From positions 28,617,819-28,681,818 of the forward strand of contig CM067592.1 in NCBI GenBank assembly GCA_034336665.1: 64,000 nt of DNA. The letters run 5' to 3'. Positions 46,789 through 60,385 of this stretch are shown in pieces. Source of the stretch: Luscinia megarhynchos. Taxonomy: Eukaryota > Chordata > Aves > Passeriformes > Turdidae. The stretch's first letter is position 1. Each line of letters begins with the position of its first letter. The position numbers were made by a program, and so were the translations under genes. The notes under the pieces were generated by a model. The model did no database searches and was not told the origin of the DNA. It was given only the letters and a program-made list of their open reading frames with translations.

Positions 46789-49700
46789 ACTTTCTTTGCA
46801 CTTTTAGCCTGAATGCTGGGCCCTGGCCTCCTTATCTGTGTGAATGCTGTACTTACACATATATAGTTACAGTATAGAGTTTAAATTAAAATTAATATAT
46901 CATTCAATCTGATCCCTTTTTCAGTGTTCTTGTTAGAATTTTATATAAGTTGCAGGCTGAAAGAAAAAAGTTTTCTGCTCTAAAAACACTCTAATTTTAG
47001 CAACTCTGCAAAATCCACATTGTGACGTTTTTCAAAGATTGTCTTCTCTTATGTAGCAGTGCTGTGAAGGTTCAGAATAGGGCACTCATAATTCAGATGG
47101 AAAAAAGTCGTGCTGGAATTGCTTTTTCTTGTGCTAATTTCCCTAATATATAATTTAAATACTTGACGTGTACCTTATAATATAATGATGGTTCTACAGT
47201 TATTGATTTGCAGAAAGGAATGCATGGGTAAACATGAGGTCCAGTATTAATATTTTGACATGATCAGTGTAATTTGGCATATAATTGCATCTTTTCCACA
47301 AAAAGGGAAAGTAACCACCAGTCTAAGGAAATTGCAAACTGCATGTGATTGACATGCAGGTGTTGTTTCTGAAACTTATCCACCAGATAATAAAAAAACC
47401 TTTTTTATGGCATAAAAAAAGCAACAGAAGTGGGGGGGGGTAAAATCAAAGTAATATCCTACATGCAATTTTCAGACACAGCTCTATTCACAAACTCTGT
47501 TTTCTCTATTTGCTTACCAATTCTTTACATACACATATGTACTTGGAACAGAGAGGTTGAAAAGTAATAGAAATAACTACTGAAACCAAAAGGATGCAGA
47601 CAATTTAAAATAACTTTCAGGACCTCCATATTTTTTTAGTGACTCTCCTTATGCATCATTTTGATTTGTATTTATAAGGCACACTCTAATTAATTTGAGG
47701 CCACAACTTTTTCTTGCCAGAGTTGTAGGTTGCAGAACCTGAATGCAGCTTTGACCAGAGGGCCATGTTCGTGTCTGTTTCCTGACAGAAAGGATATAAT
47801 TAGGAAATATTAAAAAAAATGTTGAAGTTCAAAAAGGAAACAAGGGGATAAAGGGGCACAGTAACTATTCACAAAGATTACCATTTTAGAGCATTAATAT
47901 TAATATTAATATTCATATCCATAAGGACATGCTGCCCATGAATACAAGCCAAGCCTGATCTGCAAGTTACAGATGGAGTACTCCAGCTTTTTAGACATTT
48001 CCTTTGATTATAATGACATATGTTAGTAAGGGCAGAGGTGGTCAACTTTAATGTTGCTGAATTCAATATTTGAGCACTTAAAATGACAGAAAGTGTCACT
48101 GTTTTGTAGGTTAATGGGAGCATAATAGACCTCAATAAACCTATTTTCCTTCCTTCCCATCAGCAAAGGCCAAACTCACTAATGCAGCACATGAATCAAG
48201 TGAGCAGGAGCTTGACTTAACCAAAGTTGGACAGGCTACATAAGTTGTCTCTGTGGTGCCAATGAAAAGCTAGAATATTTATGATCTTTAAATGTTGAAA
48301 GATTGTAGATTTTTTCCTAGAATGCATAACTCGTTCTGTGGACAGATCTACAGGTAACTAAATTTTGGAAATACGATCTATTTTGGTAGTTCTAAAATAC
48401 ATTCAATTTAAAACTTCATTTCATAAAATAATACTTCAAAATTAATTGCTACATTTTCAATGCAGCTTTACAGCCCTAGTCCATAGAATAAGTCTCTTTA
48501 ACAATAGTAAAGTGTGATTGCAGCCTGCTGATGATATTCTTATACAAGTTCCATCTATCTGATCTCAGCAGATCAAGTCTGTGATGAGGTGAGCTCTAGC
48601 ATGATGTAGAGCCACATCCTTTTCACTAGGAAGGTTGGACTGTGTGGGTTTTTTCACAACAGTGTTCCTGCTGATTTTATGCTTTCCAGGAAAACGCAAT
48701 AAGCATGTTGCAACCTCATCTCTGTTTTCCATTGAAGGCTCAAACCCAGACCACGGCTGTCTGACTGGAGACCAGAGCATAAAATACCCATATTGGGATG
48801 TAGTGCTAAAAAAATGCTTGCCAGTTAATGCAGTAAGCCTGTCTACCTACAGAAACTGCAAATCAGAAAGAAAATTATTTACACAACGTCTGAAAGATAC
48901 CAAAAATGCACCAGTAATATCAACTGTAAAATTTATTCCTATGTGAGAGTGTTTGTAACAAAAATGAGTCATGAATGGTCAAAGACAGGATATTACAGAA
49001 GTTTCCAGTTTTGGGGGGAACTGCATATTTATAAAAAGAATAGATTGAAAAAACCAAAAAGGCACCTCTCAGTTTGATACTTTTGCATTTGTGGGCTTTT
49101 TAAAGTTTTGTTGTTTTGTGGTTTTTTTGCAAATAGTTCACCAATATCATCCTGCACATTAAAATAATTAAAAATAAACCATGAAGTTTTACCAGATTTT
49201 CTAGCTGCATTTCTAGCAACAGTTTCAAGTAAACTTCATCTTATAAGAATGCTCTTTAATTTGAAATCTATTTTCTGTTTTTACTTGTAACTATATATGA
49301 AATTCGGACAACTTTATTAAAAAAGCACTTCAATATTCAGCCACTTCTCTCTATCACCTCTGCATGACCACTGACCACTTCTCTGATCTCTTCTACTTTA
49401 TGCATTATATTTAATGTATTATAAAGCACTATTGTAATTTAATATTTAAAAATCTTACTTAATATTTGTGTTTGCACTGCCATTACTCCTGTAACAACAC
49501 TGTTATAAATCAATGTTGTTTTGTAATCTAGTTATTCTTCATTATTCATAGCACGACTAGAAGAGCTTCTATAAAAAACAGTGTACCTGTACTCTGAGTT
49601 CACACAGTCATTGAAGTGACATAGCAAAGGGAAGTGATGGATTCTCTATGTCTTTAAATTTTCAGACCAAGACTTTATGTATCTTTAAAAAGAATTCATT

Positions 49701-52700
49701 AGTCAAAAACCATTACTAAGGGATTTATAGAACTGTGTTTTCGTGTTATATAGGGACAAGGTACAAATAATCAAGTTATGTAAAAAAATCTATTATGCTC
49801 TGAATAATGTCAAATCTTGTATGAAAAAGTTTTAAAATAATATATTCTCACATTAAAGGTAATTTCTGTATAACTTTGATCATGATCATTGCTACACATA
49901 TAGCCTAATTTTCTTATTTCAGAGATCCTTTGTAATATTATATCTTACCAAAAAAAATCCCAACCAAAAGCCAAACGACAGGAACCAAAATAAAAAACAA
50001 AAAATCAAAACCAACCCCAAACAATTACAATTTCCACTCCTAACACAAAAAAGGTCATAAAACCAAAGCCTCTATTTACTGACAGCCATGTTTCCTCTAC
50101 TCCTTGAAATCCAAGGAACAATTAACGTTGCAGCAGTTAAAAATTATCCATTAATTAGAGCTGATGCAAGCAGCCATGAAATACAGGTGATAACCATAAA
50201 TCAGAACAATTAGTCTGTCTAAAAAAGCAACATGATCAAATCAGAAACTCTCTACCACCTGCTCATTTAATCTTAGGTTGCAGTGTTTTTTTCTCTTCTG
50301 AGGAGACAAATATGTACGGAATGATGTGAAATTTTACAGCTATGAATCCCTCAAGGTTATTCTTTGAAAGAAATTCTTCACAGCTAAGATTTTTTGCATT
50401 TAATCATCTTGAAAACTGCCAGTAGTTCCAAAAAGGCATGAATAAATTAGGAAGAAATATGAATGAAATTAGGTAGGTCTTTGTAGGTTTGAGCGAAATA
50501 ACTTGATACACTCCACTTACCAAAATCATTTCAATAGATACCAGTATTAAATGCTGTGATGAAATCTATTTTAATCATTAGAAAGAATCAAGTGAAAGCT
50601 ACAAATCCTGCCATATTAATGCAAAAGAGAAAGAAAAAAAGAAAAAGACACCGTATGTAGACCTTCAATACACCTGCAGGGACATGGAGAGAAACACAAA
50701 CAGGCAGGGACAAAACTTAAGAGGCAAAGTGACACATGTCATTTGTCTCTTCACCCTAAGTGCTCTGCCTAGTATGGAAGGACAATTAGTGGCGTGACTG
50801 TGATTGTAATAGCCCATAAATTTTATTAAATATAATTTCAGCTTTATTTTGGAGTAATTATTTTTTTCAGATCTCCCAAATAATACAAACCTCCAAGGAA
50901 TATCAAACCATCTCTCCACTTATTAGGAAAAAAAACCAAAAAACCAAAAAAACCCCACAACCACCCCCCCCAAAAAAACAAAACCAAGAACAGAAAGCAG
51001 CAAAGACAATGAGGAATTTCTCATCAAAAATGGAAAAAAATTTACTTTGTCTTGGAGGCCTTTGGGGTGTACACTTATTATTTCAAGAAAAATGAGAACA
51101 TGGGTTTATTTGGATAACTATTTTTCTAATTAATACCATGGCTAATTTTCTTACTGTGGTCTGAATAATATGTATAGGTTTCACAGCAGTTCAGAGAAAA
51201 AGAGAGATGATATCCCAGACCACAGACTGTTGCTGTTACAGCTCACACCCATTAGTGTTTTCTCTTCCCTCCAATCCTTAGCAAAGTAAGAATGATTGGA
51301 GAAAAACTTTTGTTGTGTGTAAGAAAGTATACTACAATCACTATTCATTAGAAGTGCTCAAAAATAAGAAATAAAAATAACACCAAGTGGGTGTTCTTTT
51401 TTCCTCTCAGCAAGACTCCATGGCAACAGTACTGAAGAACAGCCACTGGCCAACACACTGCTAAGACATTATTAATCAAGGTTACTAGAAATTGTTCGTG
51501 AAAGGAGTAGAGATAATAAAAAAATTCTAGTGTGAAATTATCAGGTGGAGGTTACTCAAATTATTTAAGCTCAAAAAAGATGCAAACATGAAAAATTCAG
51601 TATGGTTTGGAAATAAACAGCAAGAAAATAATTGAGAAAATCTGTGATTTGATGATGTTATTTTCTTCGGTTTCCCTATAAGTGGAACACAATTGCAGCT
51701 GAAAATGCCCCCTTCTACAACCATATTCCAGTCTTCAACTGTAAAATTGCAATTGAAATTATCCTCTTTTTTATTTTTATGAGACAAACGGTTTATTTTA
51801 GTTAATTTTCTCTAACATTGTAGAATTCAAATCAATGCTGGTAATGAGTTCAGTCTTTGACCACAAAATGAACAAAACCTGAAAGTCATATATCGGAAGA
51901 TAAAAAATACTCAACAGTTCTTTAGTGGAAAACACAAACGTAAATACAGTCAATACAGTCGAACTAAACTTGTGATACTTGACAAGTATGCTATTCAAAA
52001 GCAAAAGCTTTTCAAAGAAGGCACTTTGAAATCACAGCAGCTAGATGGGATCTGTGAATACAGAAGGGCAATAAAGAGAGACAGAGATTTCTAAATAATG
52101 GTTTTCTACTGCTTTTTTTTAATCTTCTCTTGAGAATGAGCCTGAACATTTATTTTTCATGCTACAGGGAGACCTTGTAAAAAGCTGGATATCCATCTTA
52201 CATACTCAGCTGTGACTTAGGTCAAGTACTGCTCAGTAAACATCCACAGAACTGCATATGACAGTAATATTTCATAATGGCTTCTTCACTCCTAAGCTGC
52301 CCATTCCTTAATACTGAACTACCATAACTGAATTAATATTCAGCTGAAATTGGAAATGTATCATTAACATTTTTTCTATAAAAATTAATTTAATTATGGG
52401 AGGAATTGAGTAGATGAGCTCAGGTTTGGAAATTCATGCTTTAAATTGAAAGAAAGGGTATAATTAGAGATTATTTCAGAAAAAAAGCAATGTAGTCCTG
52501 TTATATTTCCTCCACATTCCCAGTACTAAAATGTGCTTCAGTATTAGTAGTGTCATCAGTACACATGATGCTGTTCAGTAGTTGATTGCTTGTTGTGCCA
52601 TACAAATAATAGCTCTCTACATGTAGCAATCAGAGTCTCAAAGTGATATAATTTGGTACAGTAAATCTCAAATTATATGTTCTTTTTCAGGAGAAGGGAA

Positions 52701-55700
52701 CACAATGCAACCTGAGTATTGTGGCTTGCAAAGCACATGGTAACACAATACACTTGATTCTGTATTACAGCTACACATTGTGCCACCATTTACTGCTAAG
52801 AAAACAGAGGTACCAAATTCTGCCAGACCGTAAGTGTAGCTTTTTACAACTACTTTGTAAGAAAAATTACTACTTTGGGTGCAATTGTGGATAATCAAGC
52901 CCATGATTACTTTTCTTTGCAGGCCACTATTGTCAGAAGCGAACAGTTACTCAGGGTGTAGTTTCAGGATAAATTTCAGTCAGAGAGAAAGCAGCTTAAG
53001 AAGCTCCTCTGAAATGGAGGCAGTCTTCTGAACTAGACCAAAACTACTGCTTTCAGGGCAAGACTTCATTGGTAGCACCAATATATAAATGTAAGGGTTA
53101 GAAGAAGGAACCACATTCTTGGTTTTTACTCCAAGCAGTCAGCTGTCTGGTTTACATCACAGTCTCACATAAACCTCTGTTGGAACAATGTAGGAAGAAG
53201 CAAACAAATATGGAAACTGAAACTGATAAACAGAAGAAGAAGAAGGAGAGGAAGGAGAAATTTTTACACTGAAAAAGATTTATTCTCTGCTCAGTTCCAA
53301 AATAATTTTCATGGACATAACAGGATCAGCAGAAAAACTCCAGTAAGTAATGAATTGACTAGTACTAGATTGTAGTTTCTATGTAGGGATCATTTTTCAT
53401 ACTTTCTACAATAAAATAAACATCTACCAGCTTTTAAGTGTGGGTAAAATTAGGCAAAAAGATGACCTTGAGAAAAATTTCCAAAGAAATTTCTTGATGA
53501 AAGCATTTATTAGGTGATTATCTTTTACTCTTGGTGGTGAACTGGTAGTATCTTTTAGATTAATCTTTCAATAATACACAATATTAATTTCAATTTAAGT
53601 TTTTTAAAAAAAATCCAAACCATCTGTATAAATGAAAGAAATGATATCCAGAACTATGGCACATACCTCATCAAAGTAATCTGGAAATACTTCCAGAGTT
53701 AGCTCTCTGATTTCCTTAAAAATTACAGTGAAGTATACAAAGAATAAATCGAATGTGGCAGAGTACTACTATAAAAATAGGAATACCATTAATCTCTGTC
53801 TATACCATACCTATGAAGAGTCAGTTTCTCTCTAAAAATACATGCAGTCCAAAGATACAGATAATCTAAACAGATAATTTATTTCTAAATTAATTGTTGT
53901 TAAGGTTGTCATACAAAATTCACCTCCCAACCATTTTTTTCCATTGGCAATGACTGAACAAAATATATTGCATTAAAAGTCTTTAGCTTCTCTCACAGTT
54001 AGCTTATGTTATTTTGTTATTTATAGGAGCTAACACTTAGAGTTTCAATGGTTAGGCCCCTTTGCCTGATGAGATGGCATAAGGTGAGGAAATGCTGGTT
54101 AATCTTTTTTTTTTAATTAATAGACATTGTTAATATTAATAAAATAGGATTAGAAAACAAATTTAGTAGTAGAGTATCCTTGTAATTTTAAGTACAACAA
54201 TAATTTTCTAACTTTTGCACCTTATCTTCACACACATAAATAGGGGAACCCACATAAATTAAACACATAACAGCATGGGTGTAGAACCTGACTAGCTGTC
54301 TAAACCACAGTGAAACTGTATTACAATTATTTGATAAAAGGGTGAATTTTTTCTCCATAAAAATCCCATATATTGTCATACATTTTTTGTTGGTATATGA
54401 GTGAAGCTGATTTCTGTATGGAAATCTGACATCAGCTGTGCATTGAATAAATTATTGAAATAAATAAAAGTACAAACAGGATTTAAAACACACAAAATAT
54501 TACTGCCTACAAATGTATACATATATATGTCTAAGGATGTAAATATTCAAAAAAGTAAAGCCAAGAGAAGTAAAATAAAACTAAGTAACGAAAACAACAA
54601 CAACAAAATCAGAAACAAAAAATGGCTCGTCTAAAATCCAGAAAAACTTTTTGAATTATGATTTTCTCTTTTGAAAATGATACCTCTTATTATGCAGAAT
54701 TTTGACCTGCAGCAAGTACCAAAAACAATGCTATCCTAGAAATTTTCAAGTTCTCTCCACCTACTTTTTCCAAAGAGATTTTACAAGCCTTGTGTTTGAA
54801 TTATTTGTTTATGGTATTATTTTTCATATTCAAAAGTAGTCTGAAAATTTAGTGACTGTTTAAGCCATTTTCTGGAGTCAACATTCTCAGCTAGGGGTCT
54901 TAAGGAATGCTTTTGCTTGTATAAACCTGCTGTCATGAAGGAGAGAAGGAAATACATTTAGAAGTACTGCTTTAATTGGTACGGAATTTAAGCAACACAT
55001 ACCAAAAATCTTGAAGTTAAGTGCAAAAGGATAAGTAATACAACCTAGATATAGAAGAGCAAAAAATAAAAATAGAACTTAAAAATTATTGTAAACCAAG
55101 AAACTTCTGATGAGTTATTTTGATTTATGATCTCTATTTTCATTTTACAAAAGTAATCTATATTAATACAAACACAAAGCTTCGCCTCTGCTTTATTAAG
55201 TAGTACGTGGTACATTTCATGGCTTTAAAAATGGAAAACGTAACAATGTTTGGTTAATGTAGCAGATCGTTTGCTTAAGACTACCACAAGGTGAAATTTA
55301 AATGACTTTCAAGGAGAGAGATATACTACTATTGCTTTTCCACCCTATTTGGCCTTGGCTTGAGTGATGTTGGAAATACTAGCAGAGAGGTATACCTGGT
55401 AGTGTTACAAATATAACACAATACAGATATTATTTTCTAACCTTTAGATACGCAAAGTGATGATTTCAAATACATTCTATCAGAATAAATGAATGTGACT
55501 TTTTATTGACTAAAGTCTTTGAGCTAAGTGTACGGAACAGTTCAATTTTTACTTTGAGAGTTCAGATTTATTTGATAGCATAAAGAATATACTACATGTA
55601 TAAAATATCCTTTGCAGGTGGAAAGAATGGCTGAAGATTTTTTGTTCTCTGTGGTTTAATAAGCCACTTTTATTGCAGGGAATGCTGATCTCTCAGTGAG

Positions 55701-56529
55701 GCAATTGGCTGAATTTTAAGATAAGATTCAATTAGTCCTGCTGCAATGTCTACACAATGAAGGGAGCTAGGCAGAGAAAGCCTGTGGCCCTAAATATAAG
55801 GGACATTGGCTAACACAAATCCAGAGAAGGCAAGAAAGGGACCAAAATCTTCTCCCACAAACTAGCACACAAGAATGTCAAGGTGGCACAATTCAGTTGT
55901 TAAGAAGAAACAGAAAAATCCAAAGCTATGTAAAAGAAGAAAGAAACTTACTGTTAGAAACCATGTAGGCTACCAATCTCATCACTATTTACCCCTAAAA
56001 AATATAGTCTGTACCTGAACCCAAAGTGTTGTTTGTGACAAACCCAATATAACCATGGGTTATGTAAAGATTGTTAAACTTTGGGGATGTGTGTAATCAT
56101 CAAATGAAAGACACCTGCACAGTACATTTATAAATGTTGAATATGTCTTTATGAAATTGATGGTGACTTAATTGCATGCACTTCCAGAAGGTAAAAACAA
56201 AAGGTGCATAGCTCTAACTTAGTTGAACTTTAAGATTTCCAAACTGAATTAGCATAGCAAGTATGGCACAGGAAAGGGGGAGATATAGTAAGAAAACTAA
56301 CTCATAGGTTTAGAGAACATTTTTGGAATTTTCTGCTCATTTGTGGTTTCTAGTTGTTGAAAAATACCATTTGTATACAGAAATAGTTTCATTTGAGGGA
56401 TTTGTGTGAGGGATTTGTGAGGGATTCATGTTTGTTTTCTAACTAAAAAGAAAGAAAAACCCTTCAAACTGAGAAACTTGTGAAATAATAAAACACTGTT
56501 TTAGAAATTAAAACGAAAGCATATGTGGG
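46789..56529. other. Long AT-rich unique stretch, no gene seen
   Basis: About 9.7 kb without a recognised gene or transposon. A 103-codon plus-strand frame (48635-48946), starting with a hydrophobic segment, has a competing 71-codon frame on the other strand and no recognised domain. Minor low-complexity DNA: G run at 47432-47440, TTAATA words at 47893-47914, A/C-rich runs at about 49950-50040 and 50928-50995, GAA/GGA words at 53232-53260. Confidence 0.5.
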
Positions 56530-57800
56530 TGGGGCCATTAAAAATTAATGGAGAATCCTACTTACAGAGGATGCTAAGAAGGCAGAGTTACTGAATACCT
56601 TCTTTTAATCTGTCTTCCCTGACCAGACCAGTTGCCAGAAACCGCTGGTCCAGGAGACCAATGTAAATGAATGTTGGAAGGAAGATTTTCCTTGGTCCAG
56701 GAGGATTGGGTTAGAATCAGGAAAATTTGACATCCACAAATCCATGGGGTCTGATGGGATGAGTGCTGAGAGAGATGACAGATATGCTTTGCCTTGAAAG
56801 GCTGTGGCTATCAGTAGAGGTACCTGAAGCCTGGAAGAGGGTAAATGTCACCCTGGTCTTCCAAAAGGGCAAGAAGGACCCAGAAAACTACTGGTCAGTC
56901 AGCCTCACATCAATCCCTGGAAAGGTGATGGAGTGCCTCTTTGTGAAGGTCATCTTTATGCATCTTCTATCACAAAAAGATGATCAGGAGTAGTCAGTAT
57001 AGATTCAGTAAATGTAAGTCATATTTGAACACCCTGGTTGTCTTCTATGGTGCAGCAACTACTTGGATAGATGAGGGGAGAGCTGTGGTTATTGTCTACA
57101 TCAACTTCAGCAAGGCTTTTGACACTGTCCCTCACAACATCCTCACAGGCAAACTCAGAAAGTGCGGATCAGATGAGTGGACAGTGAGGTGGATTGAGAA
57201 CTGTCTGAATGGGAGATCCCAGTAGTGCAGGGTCTGGCTGTCACAGTGGTGTCCCCAAGGTTCAGTAGTGGGCCCAGTATTATTTAACTTGTGCATCAAT
57301 AACTTGGATGAAGGGGCAGGTGCCTCCTCAGCAAGTTTGTTGTCCATGAGCCAGTAGTGTGTCCTGGGGGCCAAGGTCATTTGTGTCCTGAAATTCGTGG
57401 GGGAGACCACTGTGGGGAGGTCAAGGGAAGTCATCCTGCCACTCTACTCCATCCTGGTGAGCCACATCTGGAGTGCTGTCTCCAGTTCTGGGCTCCTCAA
57501 TACCAAAGTGGCATGGAACTCCTGGATCAAGTCTAGCAGATGGCAACAAAGCTGATTGAGGGACTGGAGCACTTCTCTTACGAGGAAAGGCTGAGGGAGC
57601 TGGGCCTGTTCAGCCTTGAGAAGAGAAAATGAGAGGGGTCGTTATCATTGTATGTAAGTACCTGAGTTGAGGGTGCCAAGAAGATGGAGCCAGGCTCTGC
57701 TCAGTGATGTCAAGCAATAGGACAAGAGGCAACGGGCAGAAACTGATACAAAGAAAGTTCCACCTAATTATCAGGAAGAACTTCTTTACTGTGTGGCAAT
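56530..57800 (+). mobile_element. CR1 LINE, plus strand (ORF2 linker, RT and C-terminal region, internally deleted)
   Basis: In order: the endonuclease-RT linker (about 56550-56760), RT fingers with VTLVFQKGKKDPENYWSVSL and SIPGKVMECL (56840-56945), then after a frame change FSKAFDTVPHNILTGKL (about 57106-57160), WIENCLNGRSQ (about 57191-57225) and a block matching the QGSVLGPVLFN region (57255-57290). Near 57335-57350 the sequence jumps from that RT block to the C-terminal SREVILPLYSIL region (about 57420), losing the YxDD-equivalent FADD box and about 150 residues. The C-terminal [16 protein letters not shown] block follows, ending in the [11 protein letters not shown] area at about 57800. 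The 3' UTR and tail are missing. Stops and frameshifts are numerous. Confidence 0.92.
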
Positions 57801-59689
57801 ATTTTACTATCCCATGAAAACCTGATGTGCTCCCTTTGGACCTGACCTGTCTGTAACTCTGTAGTATGAGACAAAGTGATTTATTAAGAAAGATAAAATT
57901 TAAACTGAACCATAATAAGATGCTATTATTTACTGTTAAATTATTATAATTTTTTGTGTGTGGAAATCACATTCTCATTGACTTCAGAGATAGTGGTAGC
58001 AGTCAAAAAATTTATATTTAATGGAGATCTTATAGTTATTGAAAATTTCATTGCTTTCTTCTGATGAAAAGACCCCATTTGTTTCTGCAAGATAATTATT
58101 ACTCATATTTTTGGATACTGCAGCTCAACACAGTTACTCCTCTGTAGTAACACAGAACTCAGTATTTGACATTTAACTAGCTGCTGAAGAGATAAACTAT
58201 AAATTTGACTAGAATAATTTTATACTTTTTTCCCATTTACCAGAGAAACCAAATTCATAAATGCAAATAACATGAGACTACTTCTTTTTCTGGATTGGAA
58301 TAGTAAATACAGGAAATTTCACTTGTGACAACACATAGAGATACCTCAGAGAAGCCTTCTTCTAAGAATAGGAATGGTGGGTGAAATTTTTGCTAATAGA
58401 GCAAGTACCAATAGAAAAAATGTTGCCATTTGAGGGTAACTATTTTAGAGACTGGAAAAAGTCCTAAAAATTATTCTTAGGACAATATTCCACTGGGGAC
58501 ATAAAGTGGCAGTTTCTTTTATTAAACATTACTTCAGTATCCTGAAGTTTTCTTATCCTGAAGTCCAGTCCCATGTTCAGTAGTAGTGTAGGGAACAAAA
58601 TGATTTTCAAGATGTTTCATTAGAAGGTGAAAAGATAGTACCTACTGCTAACACTCCCAGAAATCACAATATTGCAAACAATGAGAAGCCCAAATTATGG
58701 CATTCTTTTAGTCTAGATACCTATCTTCAGAGCTTGACAGAAAAAGTCAAGTACTTCACTTTAATGCATACACTAAACAAATATCACCAGTATAAATCTG
58801 AATAAAATGTTCATTAAATTCCTTAAAGTGAATTACAGTACAAAAACATAGGTGAAAAGAGCTGTGTATTATTTTCAACTCTTTTTCCATGCTTTAAACA
58901 GTATTTACATTGTCTCTAAAGCATCTAAAGCATCTGGAAAGGATATTTTAACAAACTTGAAATTATAAATACCAAATATTATTTTAGAAGAATGTAAGGA
59001 ATCAGTACATGGCTTTTCAGTAGCAGGGAGCTAAGAATGAAATACCCAAAAAAGCTCTAGAGGACTAAATCCATGGCTGTGTTTCTCTTTTGGACATGTG
59101 AGACAGTATTTTTGTTTTTGTGGTAGTTTTAATTTCTTTTTGTTTGTTTTCTTCTTTAACTTTTTTCCCTGCAAACTACAATGAAAATTCAGAGAATTAT
59201 TGTTCGTTTGGATTTGCAGCAGTAATTTATAGATACAGCACTTATTTTATAGCTGTTGCTGCTAATGGGGTTGTTGTTATTCTTGTTATGTCTCCTTCCT
59301 ATATCAAAATACTCAATATTTTCCCTGAATGGAAATAATTTGAATTAGTATTTAAGGAAATGAATCAGTATCCTTCCCTTGTTAGCTCATTAATTATAAT
59401 AGTTCTGGAAACTGGCCTTGTCAGCAGATTGGCTTCAGAAATCTTGCACTTGAAGACAAATAAGATCTCTAGTCACCATGCACCAACATGAAAGATTTTG
59501 CAATGCCATTCACTTCTGCTCAAGAAATGATGTGTGACACATGTAGAAATAAATTATTTCTGAGCTTCCTAATTTCTAACAAGTACACTGTAGAGGAAAA
59601 CTTATTGATTCAGATGCATAAAATATTGGAAGCTAATCCTAACTCATTATATTAGAGCAGCATCAATCTGCTTGTATAGAAAATCAATT
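57801..59689. other. AT-rich unique stretch
   Basis: No gene or repeat recognised; the frame at 59120-59338 (72 codons, hydrophobic) has no family signature. Confidence 0.5.
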
Positions 59690-60385
59690 GTTGAAGGTTG
59701 CTCAGTGAGCACTTTTCTTGGCTCCCACCCAGACCCACTGGCTTGTGTCTAAGTGGCATAGCAGGCCACTGACCATTTCCTCAAGGGTTATTGGGGCTTC
59801 ATCCTGCCCCTTAAGCCTGTCTTCCAGCTCAGGGGGCTGGGTACCCTCAGAACAACTCATCTGACTATCAAAGACTGAGGCAAAGCAGGCATTAAGTACC
59901 CCAGTCTTTTCCACATCCTTTGTCAGTATGTTTCCCCACACATGGAAATGGATGGAGAATCTCTATGGCCCTTATTTTGTTGCTAATGTATTTACAGAAG
60001 CAATTTTGATTATCTTTCACAACAGTATTTGGGCTTGTTGTGAAGTTCTATTTGGGCTTTAGCACTTCTAATATGTTCCTTGCATAATCTCATTGCATTC
60101 TTGTAGCCCTCCTGAGCTACCTGCCACTTCTTCCAAAGGTCATACAATCTCATTCTCCCCTGAGTTCCAGGAAAAGCTCTGTGTTAGACCCAGGCTGGTT
60201 ATCCCCCCAGCTAGTTCACCTTTTGGCACATGGGGGTGGCCTTCTCCTGAACCTTCAGGATTTATTCTTGAAAAATATCCAGCCTTCCTGGACTCAGGAC
60301 TGCCTCACAAAGGGTTCCGCCAGCCAGTATCCTAAACTGGCTAAAGTCTGCTCTCTGAGAGTCTAGGGTAGCAGCAGACTATACT
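59690..60385 (-). mobile_element. CR1 LINE fragment, minus strand (endonuclease C terminus and EN-RT linker)
   Basis: The minus-strand frame 59702-59941 contains LTKDVEKTGVLNACFASVF and EEMVSGLLCHLDTSQWVW, the linker that precedes RT in CR1 ORF2. Upstream in the element (60060-60385 on the plus strand) are blocks matching the reverse complement of the endonuclease-RT spacer: ctcctgagctacctgccact, ggctaaagtctgctctctga and gagtctagggtagcag. The fragment is cut at both ends. Confidence 0.88.

Noticed and set aside
48635..48946. 103-codon frame beginning with a hydrophobic, signal-like segment
   Set aside because: No second exon, no recognised family, and a competing open frame on the other strand; could not be supported as a gene.
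59120..59338. Hydrophobic 72-codon frame, considered as a small membrane protein
   Set aside because: T-rich DNA naturally encodes Phe/Leu/Ile/Val; no context or family.
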